Source of the DNA: Cryphonectria parasitica EP155
Taxonomy: Eukaryota; Ascomycota; Sordariomycetes; Diaporthales; Cryphonectriaceae
Direction: 5' to 3'
Assembly: GCF_011745365.1 (NCBI RefSeq)
Contig: NW_024468915.1
Location: 3,016,653 to 3,080,652, forward strand
Length of the DNA: 64,000 nt
A program made the position numbers and the translations under genes. The notes under the pieces are model-generated. The model made no database searches and was not told where the DNA came from. It was given only the letters and a program-made list of their open reading frames with translations. Of the stretch, positions 1 to 9,325 are shown piece by piece (position 1 is the first letter of the stretch; every line of letters starts with the position of its first letter).

Positions 1-160
1 ATTCTTATTTGTTGCAATTATAGCAAATAATGCTGTTTTTCTTGCTATACTGCTTATTAGCTATATCGAGTTTTATAAAACTAGCATATATAATGCTGCT
101 CTAAGCTGTACTGCTATATTAACTGCTATTCTTGTTTTAGAGTTTCTTGCTTATGCTAGC
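1..160 (-). pseudogene. RIP-damaged Ty3/gypsy gag remnant, zinc-knuckle part
   Basis: On the minus strand the first 40 bases read as the start of a CCHC zinc knuckle (Cys-Tyr-Asn-Cys-Asn-Lys followed by a stop), as found near the C-terminus of retrotransposon Gag proteins. The strand is full of TAA/TAG where CAA/CAG codons would be expected, the pattern RIP leaves in fungi. If the young element at 161-3462 is removed, this piece joins the gag remnant that continues at 3463. It is dead and truncated by the window edge. Confidence 0.6.
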
Positions 161-373
161 TGTCAGGTGGAAAGGTTGCAAAGGCAATGTGGCGAGGTCT
201 TTCTCTCTTTCAGGGGCATACAACCAGAATAACATTGAGGCCTAAGGAGCTAAGTTCTGCTCAGCAGTGCTGACGTGGCTAGAAAGCCGCTTTATAGCCG
301 CATATTGCTTAGTCATCCGTAATCCAGCTGGCTTAGCTGGCCCTGAGCCTTGCTGGCACAATCGGCCCTGACA
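161..373. repeat. Left LTR of the satellite-bearing element
   Basis: A 213-bp terminal repeat, apparently identical to 3250-3462. Its 7-bp terminal inverted repeat is TGTCAGG/CCTGACA. The preceding bases CTAGC are one half of the target-site duplication. Confidence 0.9.
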
Positions 374-539
374 GATTGTCCCCCCTTATCAGGCCTTGTC
401 CTCAAGGCCTTTGAGGCTTCCGAGCTTTCGTTGCTTCCAGGCTTCCGTTGCTCCCAAGCTTCCGTTGCTCCCAAGCTTCCGTTGCTTCCAGGCTTTCGCT
501 GCTTCCTAGCTGCTCCTACGCCTTCTCAATGCTTCAGGC

Positions 540-1345
540 TCTTAAGATCTCTCAGTGCTTCAGGCTTCTCAAAGCTTCTCAAGATCCCTCAGTGCCTCAG
601 GTTTCTCAAAGCCTCTCAAGATCTCTCAGTGCCTCAGGCTTCTCAAGGCCTCTCAAGGTCTCTCAGTGCCTCAGGCCTCTCAAGGCCTCTCAAGATCTCT
701 CAGTGCCTCAGGTTCCTCAAGGCCTCTCAAGATCTCTCAGTGCTTCAGGCCTCTCAAGGCCTCTCAAGGTCTCTCAGTGCCTCAGGCCTCTCAAGGCCTC
801 TCAAGGTCCCTCAGTGCCTCAGGCCTCTCAAGGCTTCTCAAGATCTCTCAGTGCTTCAGGCCTCTCAAGGCCTCTCAAGGCCTCGCAGTGCCTCAGGCCT
901 CTCAAGGCCTCTCAAGGTCTCTCAGTGCCTCAGGCCTCTCAAGGCTTCTCAAGATCTCTCAGTGCCTCAGGTTTCTCAAGGCCTCTCAAGATCTCTCAGT
1001 GCCTCAGGCTTCTCAAGGCTTCTCAAGATCTCTCAGTGCTTCAGGCCTCTCAAGGCCTCTCAAGGTCTCTCAGTGCCTCAGGCCTCTCAAGGCCTCTCAA
1101 GGTCTCTCAGTGCTTCAGGCCTCTAGGCCACTCAAGGTCTCTCAGTGCCTCAGGCCTCTCAAGGCTTCTCAAGATCTCTCAGTGCCTCAGGTTCCTCAAG
1201 GCCTCTCAAGGTCTCTCAGTGCCTCAGGCCTCTAGGCCACTCAAGGTTTCTCAAGATCTCTCAGTGCCTCAGGCCTCTCAAGGCCTCTCAAGATCTCTCA
1301 GTGCCTCAGGCTTCTCAAGGCTTCTCAAGGCCTCTCAACCATCTC
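540..1345. repeat. 37-bp satellite array inside the element
   Basis: About 20 head-to-tail copies of a 37-bp unit made of TCTCAAGGCC, TCTCAAGATC and TCTCAGTGCC blocks plus TCAGGCC. Copies differ by single C/T or A/G changes, and a shorter variant (CTAGGCCACTCAAGG) occurs near 1122 and 1232. Because 37 leaves remainder 1 when divided by 3, all three plus-strand frames stay open through the array and encode the same Ser/Leu/Gln-rich peptide, permuted between frames. This is a by-product of the repeat, not evidence of a gene. Confidence 0.85.
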
Positions 1346-1768
1346 CCTCCTTCTCTTCTGGCTTCGTCCCCGAAGCCTGTGAAAAAAAAAATCTCTTTTT
1401 AATCACATTCCAGACGTAAGTCTTCCGAGTGCAATACCCGCGCCATATACGCTGCTCAGTCGCTGCTCCCTCAGCGCTTTATCCAGGCACTCTTCAGAAC
1501 TTAAAGCTGTTTGATGTAGGTTGCAAGCCTTCCACCAGGGACTTGGTTTGCAGCCAAGGAGCCCAGCATCCAGGACAGCGTCCCTGCAGCTATAACGGAT
1601 AATTACAGCTTTCCGTCTTGAGAGTTGCTCTCTAGCAACTCTGAAGCCGTTGCCACGCTTCGCTCCACCGCTAGGCGCAGAAGGGTAATTAGTTCGCAAC
1701 CTAATACCCAAGCAACTTCAGTTGCCAAGCGGACACTCCGCTTCAGCTCTGCGCTCTTGCTCAAATAG
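1346..1768. other. Unique segment between satellite arrays
   Basis: About 420 bp of non-repetitive sequence linking the 37-bp and 73-bp arrays. It holds a run of nine A residues near 1382 and no convincing gene. Minus-strand open stretches here have no recognisable domain. Confidence 0.5.
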
Positions 1769-2078
1769 CGAAGAGCATACTCTCGAAAACAGAAGATACT
1801 CAGATCTACTGCTTGCTCACTCTGCTCTCTCGCTCGAATAGCGAAGAACACACTCTCGAAAACAGAAGATACTCAGATCTACTGCTTGCTCACTCTGCTC
1901 TCTCGCTCGAATAGCGAAGAACACACTCTCGAAAACAGAAGATACTCAGATCTACTGCTTGCTCACTCTGCCCTCTCGCTCGAATAGCGAAGAACACACT
2001 CTCGAAAACAGAAGATACTCAGATCTACTGCTTGCTCATTCTGCTCTCTCGCTCGAATAGCGAAGAACACACTTTGTT
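1769..2078. repeat. 73-bp satellite array inside the element
   Basis: Four consecutive copies of a 73-bp unit, with GCGAAGA at about 1769, 1841, 1914, 1987 and 2060. Each copy contains CTCTCGAAAACAGAAGATAC and CAGATCTACTGCTTGCTCA. Copies are nearly identical, and the last one runs into the 82-bp array. Confidence 0.85.
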
Positions 2079-3062
2079 CTAGCTTAGCAACTCGAATGCT
2101 CTGAATCTCTTCTGAGCGCTTCTCGCACGCTGCTTGCATACTGCTTGCTCGCTGTTTGCTCTAGCTTAGCAACTCGAATGCTCTGAATCTCTTCTGAACG
2201 CTTCTTGCACGCTGCTTGCACACTGCTTGCTCGCTGTTTGCTCTAGCTTAGCGACTCGAATGCTCTGAATCTCTTCTGAACGCTTCTCGCATGCTGCTTG
2301 CATACTGCTTGCTCGCTGTTTGCTCTAGCTTAGCGACTCGAATGCTCTGAATCTCTTCTGAACGCTTCTCGCACGCTGCTTGCATACTGCTTGCTCGCTG
2401 TTTGCTCTAGCTTAGCGACTCGAATGCTCTGAATCTCTTCTGAACGCTTCTCGCACGCTGCTTGCATACTGCTTGCTCGCTGTTTGCTCTAGCTTAGCGA
2501 CTCGAATGCTCTGAATCTCTTCTGAACGCTTCTCGCACGCTGCTTGCATACTGCTTGCTCGCTGTTTGCTCTAGCTTAGCGACTCGAATGCTCTGAATCT
2601 CTTCTGAACGCTTCTCGCACGCTGCTTGCATACTGCTTGCTCGCTGTTTGCTCTAGCTTAGCGACTCGAATGCTCTGAATCTCTTCTGAACGCTTCTCGC
2701 ATGCTGCTTGCATACTGCTTGCTCGCTGTTTGCTCTAGCTTAGCGACTCGAATGCTCTGAATCTCTTCTGAACGCTTCTCGCACGCTGCTTGCATACTGC
2801 TTGCTCGCTGTTTGCTCTAGCTTAGCGACTCGAATGCTCTGAATCTCTTCTGAACGCTTCTCGCACGCTGCTTGCATACTGCTTGCTCGCTGTTTGCTCT
2901 AGCTTAGCGACTCGAATGCTCTGAATCTCTTCTGAACGCTTCTCGCACGCTGCTTGCATACTGCTTGCTCGCTGTTTGCTCTAGCTTAGCGACTCGAATG
3001 CTCTGAATCTCTTCTGAACGCTTCTCGCACGCTGCTTGCATACTGCTTGCTCAACACTGCTT
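2079..3062. repeat. 82-bp satellite array inside the element
   Basis: Twelve tandem copies of an 82-bp unit beginning CTAGCTTAGC at 2079, 2161, 2243 and every 82 bp to 2981. Each unit carries CTCGAATGCTCTGAATCTC followed by runs of TGCTTGC. The first two copies have AACTCG where later ones have GACTCG; the others differ at only one or two bases. Such uniformity points to recent expansion or ongoing homogenisation. Confidence 0.9.
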
Positions 3063-3249
3063 GCTCGCTGTATTCAAGGCTCGAAAGCTCGAAAATCGAA
3101 GGCTCGAAAGTCAAAGGCTCGAAGGTTCGAAAAGGATAGTGGTCTGATCGTTTGCTCTGCTCCTGCTCAGTGTTAGCGCTGCTCCTAGGGAAAAAAAAAG
3201 ATAGAAAGCCTCGCCGGATTGCCTCCTTTAAAAGGGCCAGGCCTCAAAC
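3063..3249. other. 3' interior of the element before the right LTR
   Basis: A short degenerate CTCGAAAG/CGAAGG repeat (3077-3137) is followed by a purine-rich stretch with nine A residues (about 3188-3209) and then TCCTTTAAAAGGGCC. The purine run could act as a polypurine tract, though it sits about 40 bp from the LTR rather than touching it. Confidence 0.45.
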
Positions 3250-3462
3250 TGTCAGGTGGAAAGGTTGCAAAGGCAATGTGGCGAGGTCTTTCTCTCTTTC
3301 AGGGGCATACAACCAGAATAACATTGAGGCCTAAGGAGCTAAGTTCTGCTCAGCAGTGCTGACGTGGCTAGAAAGCCGCTTTATAGCCGCATATTGCTTA
3401 GTCATCCGTAATCCAGCTGGCTTAGCTGGCCCTGAGCCTTGCTGGCACAATCGGCCCTGACA
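3250..3462. repeat. Right LTR of the satellite-bearing element
   Basis: A 213-bp repeat that appears identical to 161-373 over its whole length. It is followed by CTAGC, the second copy of the target-site duplication. Identity of the two LTRs implies little time since insertion. Confidence 0.9.
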
Positions 3463-4324
3463 CTAGCTGGAAATCTTTAGATCTAGCTTCCTCCCTTTTT
3501 AAACTTTTTCATCTATTATTTATACAAATAATTATTAATGTAGATAGCTTAATTAGAGAATATTGCAAAGTTCTCTAGCTAATTCTGCTTAGAGATTTTA
3601 TCTTTAATATTATTCTTGAATCTCTTATAATAGTACTTTATAAGATTCTTATCTTCTTATAAAAGTTGCGCTAAGAATTGCTTGAATCTAATTATATAAG
3701 CAGAAGCTGATTTAGTTTGCTTGAGATTCATAAGCTGCTAAGCTATAGTATGTTCTTTATTGGAATTATCAAAAATTTCCTTAAAAGCTTTCTCAAAGCT
3801 TTCAAAAGAATTAAACATATTCTTAATACTCTGAATATACACATTGGGATTATTCTGATGCTTTAAGTGGTTATATAGAGAAAGCTTGTATTAAATAAAA
3901 GTATTCTTTTCGAAATAAGTTTCTATAAGAATAACTTTCTCAGATTTCTTAGTAAACTAAGTCTTATAATACAGGAAATATATTCTGCAGTGAATAAGGA
4001 ATTTATGCAGTATCTTTTGATTGCTATTATATATAGCAAGCTTATTCATCTTATATGCTTTTCCAGCGCTACTAGTAATTGCAGAGATAAACTGCGCCTG
4101 CTGAGCTTATTAAGCTAGCTAAGCTTGTTAGTTAGCAATAGTAGTGCTCTGAGCTTGCTATTGTTTGCATAGATTCTGAATATGCTGAATAAGCTAGTAT
4201 ATCTGATTAACTAGTTCTTTCTGAGTGAAGATGTATAAGAACGAAGAGATTTCTGAAAAAGCTATTGTATTCTATATTACTCAAAAGGTAATACTGAACC
4301 ATTCTTGAACAAGAGTTATCAAAA
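3463..4324 (-). pseudogene. RIP-damaged Ty3/gypsy gag remnant (copy A)
   Basis: Read on the minus strand from the LTR at 4325 downwards, this stretch has the order of a Gag: a Gln-rich N-terminal segment (about 4100-4240), then the retrotransposon Gag core. The core shows residues such as FNSFESFEKAFKEIF and SASAYIIRFKQFLAQL (about 3660-3830), typical of the Retrotrans_gag family. Many Gln codons are TAA or TAG, the RIP signature. The frame continues to the zinc knuckle at 1-160 once the inserted element is removed. It is non-functional. Confidence 0.75.
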
Positions 4325-4790
4325 TGTAATAAGCACTGCAGTAATTCGAAGATTTCCAAGTATATGAGAGATTTATACTAATAAGAGTAGTATTGAAATA
4401 CTAAATCCTTGAATACAAAACTATACAAGTTTCAATAAGCAATGCAAGTATTTACTGCTTTTAGAGCTATTAAAGTAAAGAGTAATCTGATACTTAGATT
4501 GATAATTAAAGAGCTATATACAAGATCTATCTAATGAGAATGAATATATTCTTATATATTCAGCTCTTTAGTTCTGTTGGTAGTGTTGGTTGTTGGATTC
4601 CTTGGATCATCTGAGTGATTCAACTGATCTGAATTACCATGGATCAGCTACTGATTCATCCTGATCCTGTAACCCTAACCCTTGCTTATGTAAGCCTTAG
4701 TTCTTGAGATATTTGAATTCTTTCCTATCTTTCCGAACAGCTGTTCCGGGTGTCCTAGCTGGTGACCTGCATGTTGGATGAGTTATAACA
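4325..4790 (-). repeat. LTR of RIP-damaged gypsy copy A
   Basis: About 466 bp that in minus orientation begins TGTTATAACTCATCCAACATG and ends CTTATTACA. It matches the LTRs at 8869-9325 and, inverted, 7954-8442, both at the ends and in the half nearest gag. The part upstream of the putative TATA box (about 4575-4680) differs from the other copies and carries the stem GGATCAG/CTGATCC (4641-4647 with 4661-4667). It abuts the plus-strand pol remnant at 4791, so copy A probably inserted into an older pol. Confidence 0.75.
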
Positions 4791-6790
4791 TTAAGCTAGA
4801 ATGCATTAAGCTATAAAAAAATAAGATAGAAGCTATTAGGAATTAGCTAGTTCTCAGGAATATCAAAAATATTAAATCTTTTCTTAAATATATCAATTTC
4901 TATAAACAATTCATTAAGAACTACAGCTGAATTGCATATCTTCTTACAAATCTTATCAAAAAGAAGCAGCTCTTCAAGTAAATCTCCAAGGCATAAGAAG
5001 CTTTCAATGAGATTATTAAGTATATTATTTTAAAATCAATTCTGTATAAAGCAGATCTCTATAAATCCTTTGAAGTTGAAACTAATATATTAAAATATAC
5101 ACTTGAAGAATAATTTAGCTAGCAAGATAATTAAGAGCATTTAAGAATTGTAAGCAACTTTTCAAAGAAGTTGAATAGCTCGGAAATCAACTATAGAATC
5201 CCTAATCAGAAATTTATAGCAATAGTAAAAGCTTTCAAGAAATAATAATACTATCTTATTAATATATAATATCTAATTATAGTTTACTTAGATTATAAGA
5301 ATCTAACTATATTCATAATAATTAAGATTTTGAATAAATAATAAGTTAGATAAGCAGAATTTCTCTTATAGTTCAATTTCAAGATTATATACTATAAAAG
5401 CTCGGAGAACGAATAAGCAGATGCTCTTAGCAGAAGATTAGACTATTAAAATGCAAACTCTTCGAATATATAGAACATCTTTGCTTAAGATAAATCAGGA
5501 AATCTCGTTAATACATACAGAGAACTGAATACTGCTCTCAGAATAGAACTTTTGAAAAAGAATCTAGAATCAATAATTCCAAATGAATAAAATAATTATA
5601 TTAAAAATGTATATAGTATACTAGCATATAAATATCAAAGAATTAGAGTAATTTATAAATATATTAGAAGATATTAGAATTTATTAAGCTTTAGAAAAAG
5701 AATTGAAAATATTCTATAATAATGTAATAACTGCAAAAAGAATAAAGTAGAAAAATATAAGCTTTATAAACTACTGCACTTCTTATTAGTATTTATAATT
5801 ATTTAGCAATTCATTAATCTAAATTTTATTATTAAGCTATTTTTCTTATAAGAATTCTTAACTAAGATATAATATAATAACATTCTAGTAGTAGTTTGCA
5901 GATTAAGCAAGTATACTTATTTTCTCTTTTATAAGAAAAGCAGTATAATAAAGAAACTTGCATATACATTTTTCAGAATAATTATTACTAATTATAGCAT
6001 ACTAGAGAAAGTAATCTCTAATAAAGATAGAAAATTTAATTCGAAGTTTTGAATTTTGCTTATAAAATAATTCAGAATATATTACAGAATATTTATAATA
6101 TTTTATTCATAAATAAATAAATAAATAAAAAGAATGAATCAAGTTATTAAATAATATCTACAATATTATATTAATTAGAAACAGAACAACTAAGTTAATC
6201 TATTGCTTCTTATATAATTTGCTTATAATAATACAGATATAAGTATAATAAAGAAGTTATTATTCTTTATATTCTATAAATATAATCTAATAGCTTACTA
6301 CGAAGCACTGCTGGAAGCAGATATAAAAGCTGCAGATAAAAGAATTAAGAAGATTAAGAAAGTTCAGAAGAAACTTTAATCAGAATTACAATTCATTCAA
6401 GAACGAATAATGCAGTATGCAAATTCCAAAAGAATTAAGAAATCAATCCTACAAAAGGAAGATAAGATCTACTTACTTTGAAAAAATATCAAAACAACTA
6501 GATCTAGCAATAAGCTTAACTATAAGAAGTTAGAACTATTCAAAATCTTGTAATAGATTTCTCTGATTAATTACAAATTAGTATTATCTTATAAAATGAG
6601 AATATATTCAGTTTTTCACATCTTACTACTAAAACTAGCAATACAGGAAATACTAGCAAACAATATAGCAGAAGTAGAAAATAATGAATCAGAGTATAAG
6701 ATAGAAAAGATTCTTAAGTATAGAGATATGAATAGTATAAGGAAATATTTTATCAAATGAAAAAGCTATTTAGTGAACCAGAACTAGGGC
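4791..6790 (+). pseudogene. RIP-damaged Ty3/gypsy pol remnant (RT, RNase H, integrase)
   Basis: The plus strand retains a gypsy pol in order but broken by many stops. The reverse-transcriptase thumb reads FLKYINFYKQFIKNYS near 4880-4930. RNase H follows, with KSSENE near 5395-5410 and then a degraded ALSRR-like motif. An integrase zinc finger is near 5720, and the integrase core includes VVVCRLSKYTYFLFYKKSS near 5890 and ERMNQVIK near 6130. The C-terminal domain reads KIYLL...SNKLNYKKLELFKIL near 6460-6550 and ends in a degraded chromodomain-like segment near 6690-6780. The upstream half is missing, cut off where copy A's LTR starts. Stops fall mainly at former CAA/CAG/TGG codons, as expected from RIP. 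Confidence 0.8.
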
Positions 6791-7953
6791 GCTGTTGCTC
6801 TCGAAAGAAAAAGGGACAAACAGCTGCTGAAGCAATGGGCAAGGGCTCATGCAACCCAAGCGTGCCTGTACAGATGAGAACAGCAAACTAAGGCTACACG
6901 GGCGCAAGAACAGAATGAAAAACCTGTCTTAGACCTGTCCAAAGGGTTCAAAATTGAAAAGAAGAGAAAGGGATGCTTTTTTTTTTTTTTGCTTATAGCT
7001 AAAGAATTTGAAAAGTGAGTGGTATCCTTTATATGTATGAGGACTCTTAACCCACTGTACTCCATGTCCCACGGACTACCACCCTGGCTATCACAACATT
7101 AGCAAGCGAAAACTCATGAGAATTACAGAAGAATATTAAAAATGCTTAGAAAAAGATAGCTAAATATTGGAAAAGGAAAGCTAGCATCTAAGATAATCGC
7201 TCTATCCCGAACTAAGATTTAGAAGCCTTAGAGACTTCACTTTCCAGAAAATCCAATCAATCCATCACTGCATTCCCTACATCTATAGAATTCCAGTCAA
7301 AATCTCCAAAGAAAGAACTCCTAGAAGCAATAACGAGCTCTGCAGAAACCATAGCCTACATCTCAGCAGCTATACGCTTGCACTCCTTCTTCTCCAGACT
7401 TTCATTTACCAGCTTTATTCCCTTCTTCTGAAGAAAGTATTGCTGCTTCTTTAGCTATAACAAACAAGCTAGCAATTCGTTTATATAAGCTTGAAATTCC
7501 AATAACTACTCCTTCTTCTCAAACTTATACTCATTAATACAGATTAATTTATCAATAATCCGAAATACTAAGAGAAAAAGTCTTAATTAATAAAGAAAAA
7601 CATTTAGAAGGAAATACTAATAAAAAGAAATAAGTATATAATCTGCATTGCAGGAATAATTCTGCTTAGTATATTGCAAATAACTCTTTATTCTATCTAT
7701 CATCTTATATAATACTTCTTCTTCCAAATATAAAGAATATAGCATTATCTTATATTCATTGGATTCAATATAACCAAAACATTCCTAACGAGCAAAGCTT
7801 TTCTTAAAAAGAATAGAGAAAGAAGATTTACTAATATAAGAATTTAAGATTCTATTCAACATTTCGATTAGAAAAGCATAATCACGCATACAGAGAACTT
7901 GCCAGATATTTACAGAAGATTGTTGAGAATAATAACTAATAAGAGAGAGATAA
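6791..7953. other. Transposon-derived DNA, not identified
   Basis: 6791-7070 is less AT-mutated than its surroundings. One plus-strand frame reads a charged, helix-like segment (LERKRDKQLLKQWARAHATQ and onward) with a single stop. A run of 14 T residues lies near 6976. From about 7080 to 7953 the sequence becomes AT-rich again, with plus-strand fragments such as SNQSITAFPTSIEFQSKSPK (near 7250-7310), but I recognise no family. It may be the 3' end of the pol-bearing element or a separate insertion. Confidence 0.4.
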
Positions 7954-8442
7954 TATTATAACTCATCCAACATGCAGATTATGAAAACAGATCATAAGCA
8001 AACAAGAACTAGATATTATAACTCAATATCAGATAACCTACAAGGATTATATAATCCAGGGTTAGAATTATAAGCCAACCAATCAGAAGAGCTTATCTGT
8101 GCTTACTGAGCTTCAGTAAGCACTACTGGGCAGCAGTAAGCCTCAGTAAGCACCACTGAGCAGCAGTAAGCTTCAGTGAGCATCAGCAAGCCATACTGAA
8201 GAGCTGAATATATAACTACACGTTTATTACTATTAGACAGATTATCATACATAGCTCTTCAGTTATCAATCTAAGTATTCAGTCTTCTATACTGAGTAGC
8301 TCCAAAAGCAGTGAATACTTGCATTGCTTATTAAGACTTGTACAGTTTCGTATTCAAAGTCTTAACACTTCAACACCGCTCTTATTAGCATAAACCTTCT
8401 CATATACTTAGGAATCTTCGGATTGCTGCAGTGCTCATTACA
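7954..8442 (+). repeat. LTR of the RIP-damaged gypsy family (plus orientation, copy C)
   Basis: About 489 bp starting TATTATAACTCATCCAACATG (the expected TGTT start is mutated) and ending CTCATTACA. Just upstream of GAGCTGAATATATAA (a probable TATA box near 8213) is a cluster of hairpins, including the 11-bp perfect stem GTGCTTACTGA/TCAGTAAGCAC (8099-8109 with 8113-8123) and further CAGTAAGC repeats. It interrupts the minus-strand gag that resumes at 8443. It is either a solo LTR or the 3' LTR of the pol copy at 4791-6790. Confidence 0.75.
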
Positions 8443-8868
8443 AGCATTCTTTTCAAAATGAATTTCTATTAGAATAACTTTCTCAGATTCTATAATAAAC
8501 TGGATTGTATAGTACAAAAAGTATGCTCTACAATGAATAAGGAATTCATATAGTATCTTCTGATTATTATTATATATAGCAGATTTATTCATCTTATATG
8601 CTTTTTCAGCGCTACTAATAGTTGCAGAAATAAACTGCATCTGCTAAGCTTATTAAGCTAGCTAAGCTTATTAATTAGCAATGATAGCGCTCTAAGCTTA
8701 TTATTATTTATACAGATTCTGAATATATTAGATAAGCTAATATATCTAATTAATCAGTTCTTTCTAAGTAGAAGCATATAAGAATAAAGAGATTTCTAAA
8801 AAAGCTATTATATTCTGTATTATTCAAGAGAATAATACTGAATCATTCTTGAATAAGAGTTATTAAAA
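8443..8868 (-). pseudogene. RIP-damaged gypsy gag remnant (copy B)
   Basis: On the minus strand this is the N-terminal half of the same Gag as 3463-4324, starting just inside the LTR at 8869. A Gln-rich N-terminus, now mostly stops, leads into MQFISATISSAEKAYKMNKS and the FLIHCRAYFLYY segment. The frame is then cut by the plus-strand LTR at 8442. Compared with copy A it carries a different set of C-to-T changes, so the copies were mutated independently. Confidence 0.75.
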
Positions 8869-9325
8869 TGTAATAAGTATTGCAGCAATCCGAAGATTTC
8901 AAAGTATATAAAGAGGGTTTATGCTAATAAAAGCAGTATCAAAGTGCTAAATCCTTGAATACGAAACCGTACAAGTCTTAGTAAGCAATGCAAATATTCA
9001 CTGCTTTTAAAGCTATTAGAGTAGAGAGTAATCTGATACTTAGATTAACAACTGAAAAGCTATATACTGAATCCATCTAATGGTAATGACCGTGTTCTTA
9101 TATATTCAGCTCTTTAGTATGGATCACTGTCTGGCAGCGCCCCGCGGATCACTGCGGTGATCCGGGTGAGCCTAGTGAGCTGTGCTCCTGGTGCTCCTAG
9201 TGATCCATCCCTGTCTTCTTCCTAGGTTATGTAATCAATGCTTTGTCAGAACGTTGGGTTCTTGACACCTGGTTCTTGTTACTCGTGATCTGTTTTGTGA
9301 CCTGCATGTTGGATGAGTCATAACA
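8869..9325 (-). repeat. LTR of RIP-damaged gypsy copy B
   Basis: About 457 bp; in minus orientation it starts TGTTATGACTCATCCAACATG and ends CTTATTACA. In the variable region upstream of the TATA box it has nested GC-rich palindromes: ATGGATCACT/AGTGATCCAT (9119-9128 with 9199-9208) enclosing GGATCACTGCGGTGATCC (9146-9163). This GC-rich island survives inside strongly AT-biased DNA. Confidence 0.75.

Larger units (their letters stand above)
161..3462. mobile_element. Non-autonomous LTR element (TRIM/LARD-like) filled with satellite arrays
   Basis: Two direct repeats of 213 bp (161-373 and 3250-3462) appear identical base for base by eye. Each begins TGTCAGG and ends CCTGACA, a perfect 7-bp inverted pair with the canonical TG...CA ends of LTRs. 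The element is flanked by the 5-bp duplication CTAGC (156-160 and 3463-3467), the usual target-site size for Ty3/gypsy or copia integration. No gag, protease, reverse transcriptase or integrase can be read inside, so it must be moved by enzymes supplied in trans. The 2.9-kb interior holds a 37-bp array, a unique segment, a 73-bp array, an 82-bp array and a short CGAAAG-rich tail. I found no convincing tRNA primer-binding site after the 5' LTR; a purine run (3188-3209) lies about 40 bp before the 3' LTR. Unlike its surroundings it keeps its CpA sites, so it inserted after the surrounding DNA was RIPed or has escaped RIP. Confidence 0.85.

Noticed and set aside
350..1419. Overlapping long open frames with Ser/Leu/Gln repeats on the plus strand
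   Set aside because: They are the 37-bp satellite read in three frames; same peptide in each frame, no domain, and they sit inside a mobile element.
1769..3062. Regularly spaced repeats resembling a CRISPR array
   Set aside because: Units are direct tandem repeats without unique spacers, in a eukaryotic LTR element.
4660..4685. CCCTAACCC, telomere-like
   Set aside because: One and a half telomere units inside an LTR; no array, so not a telomere.
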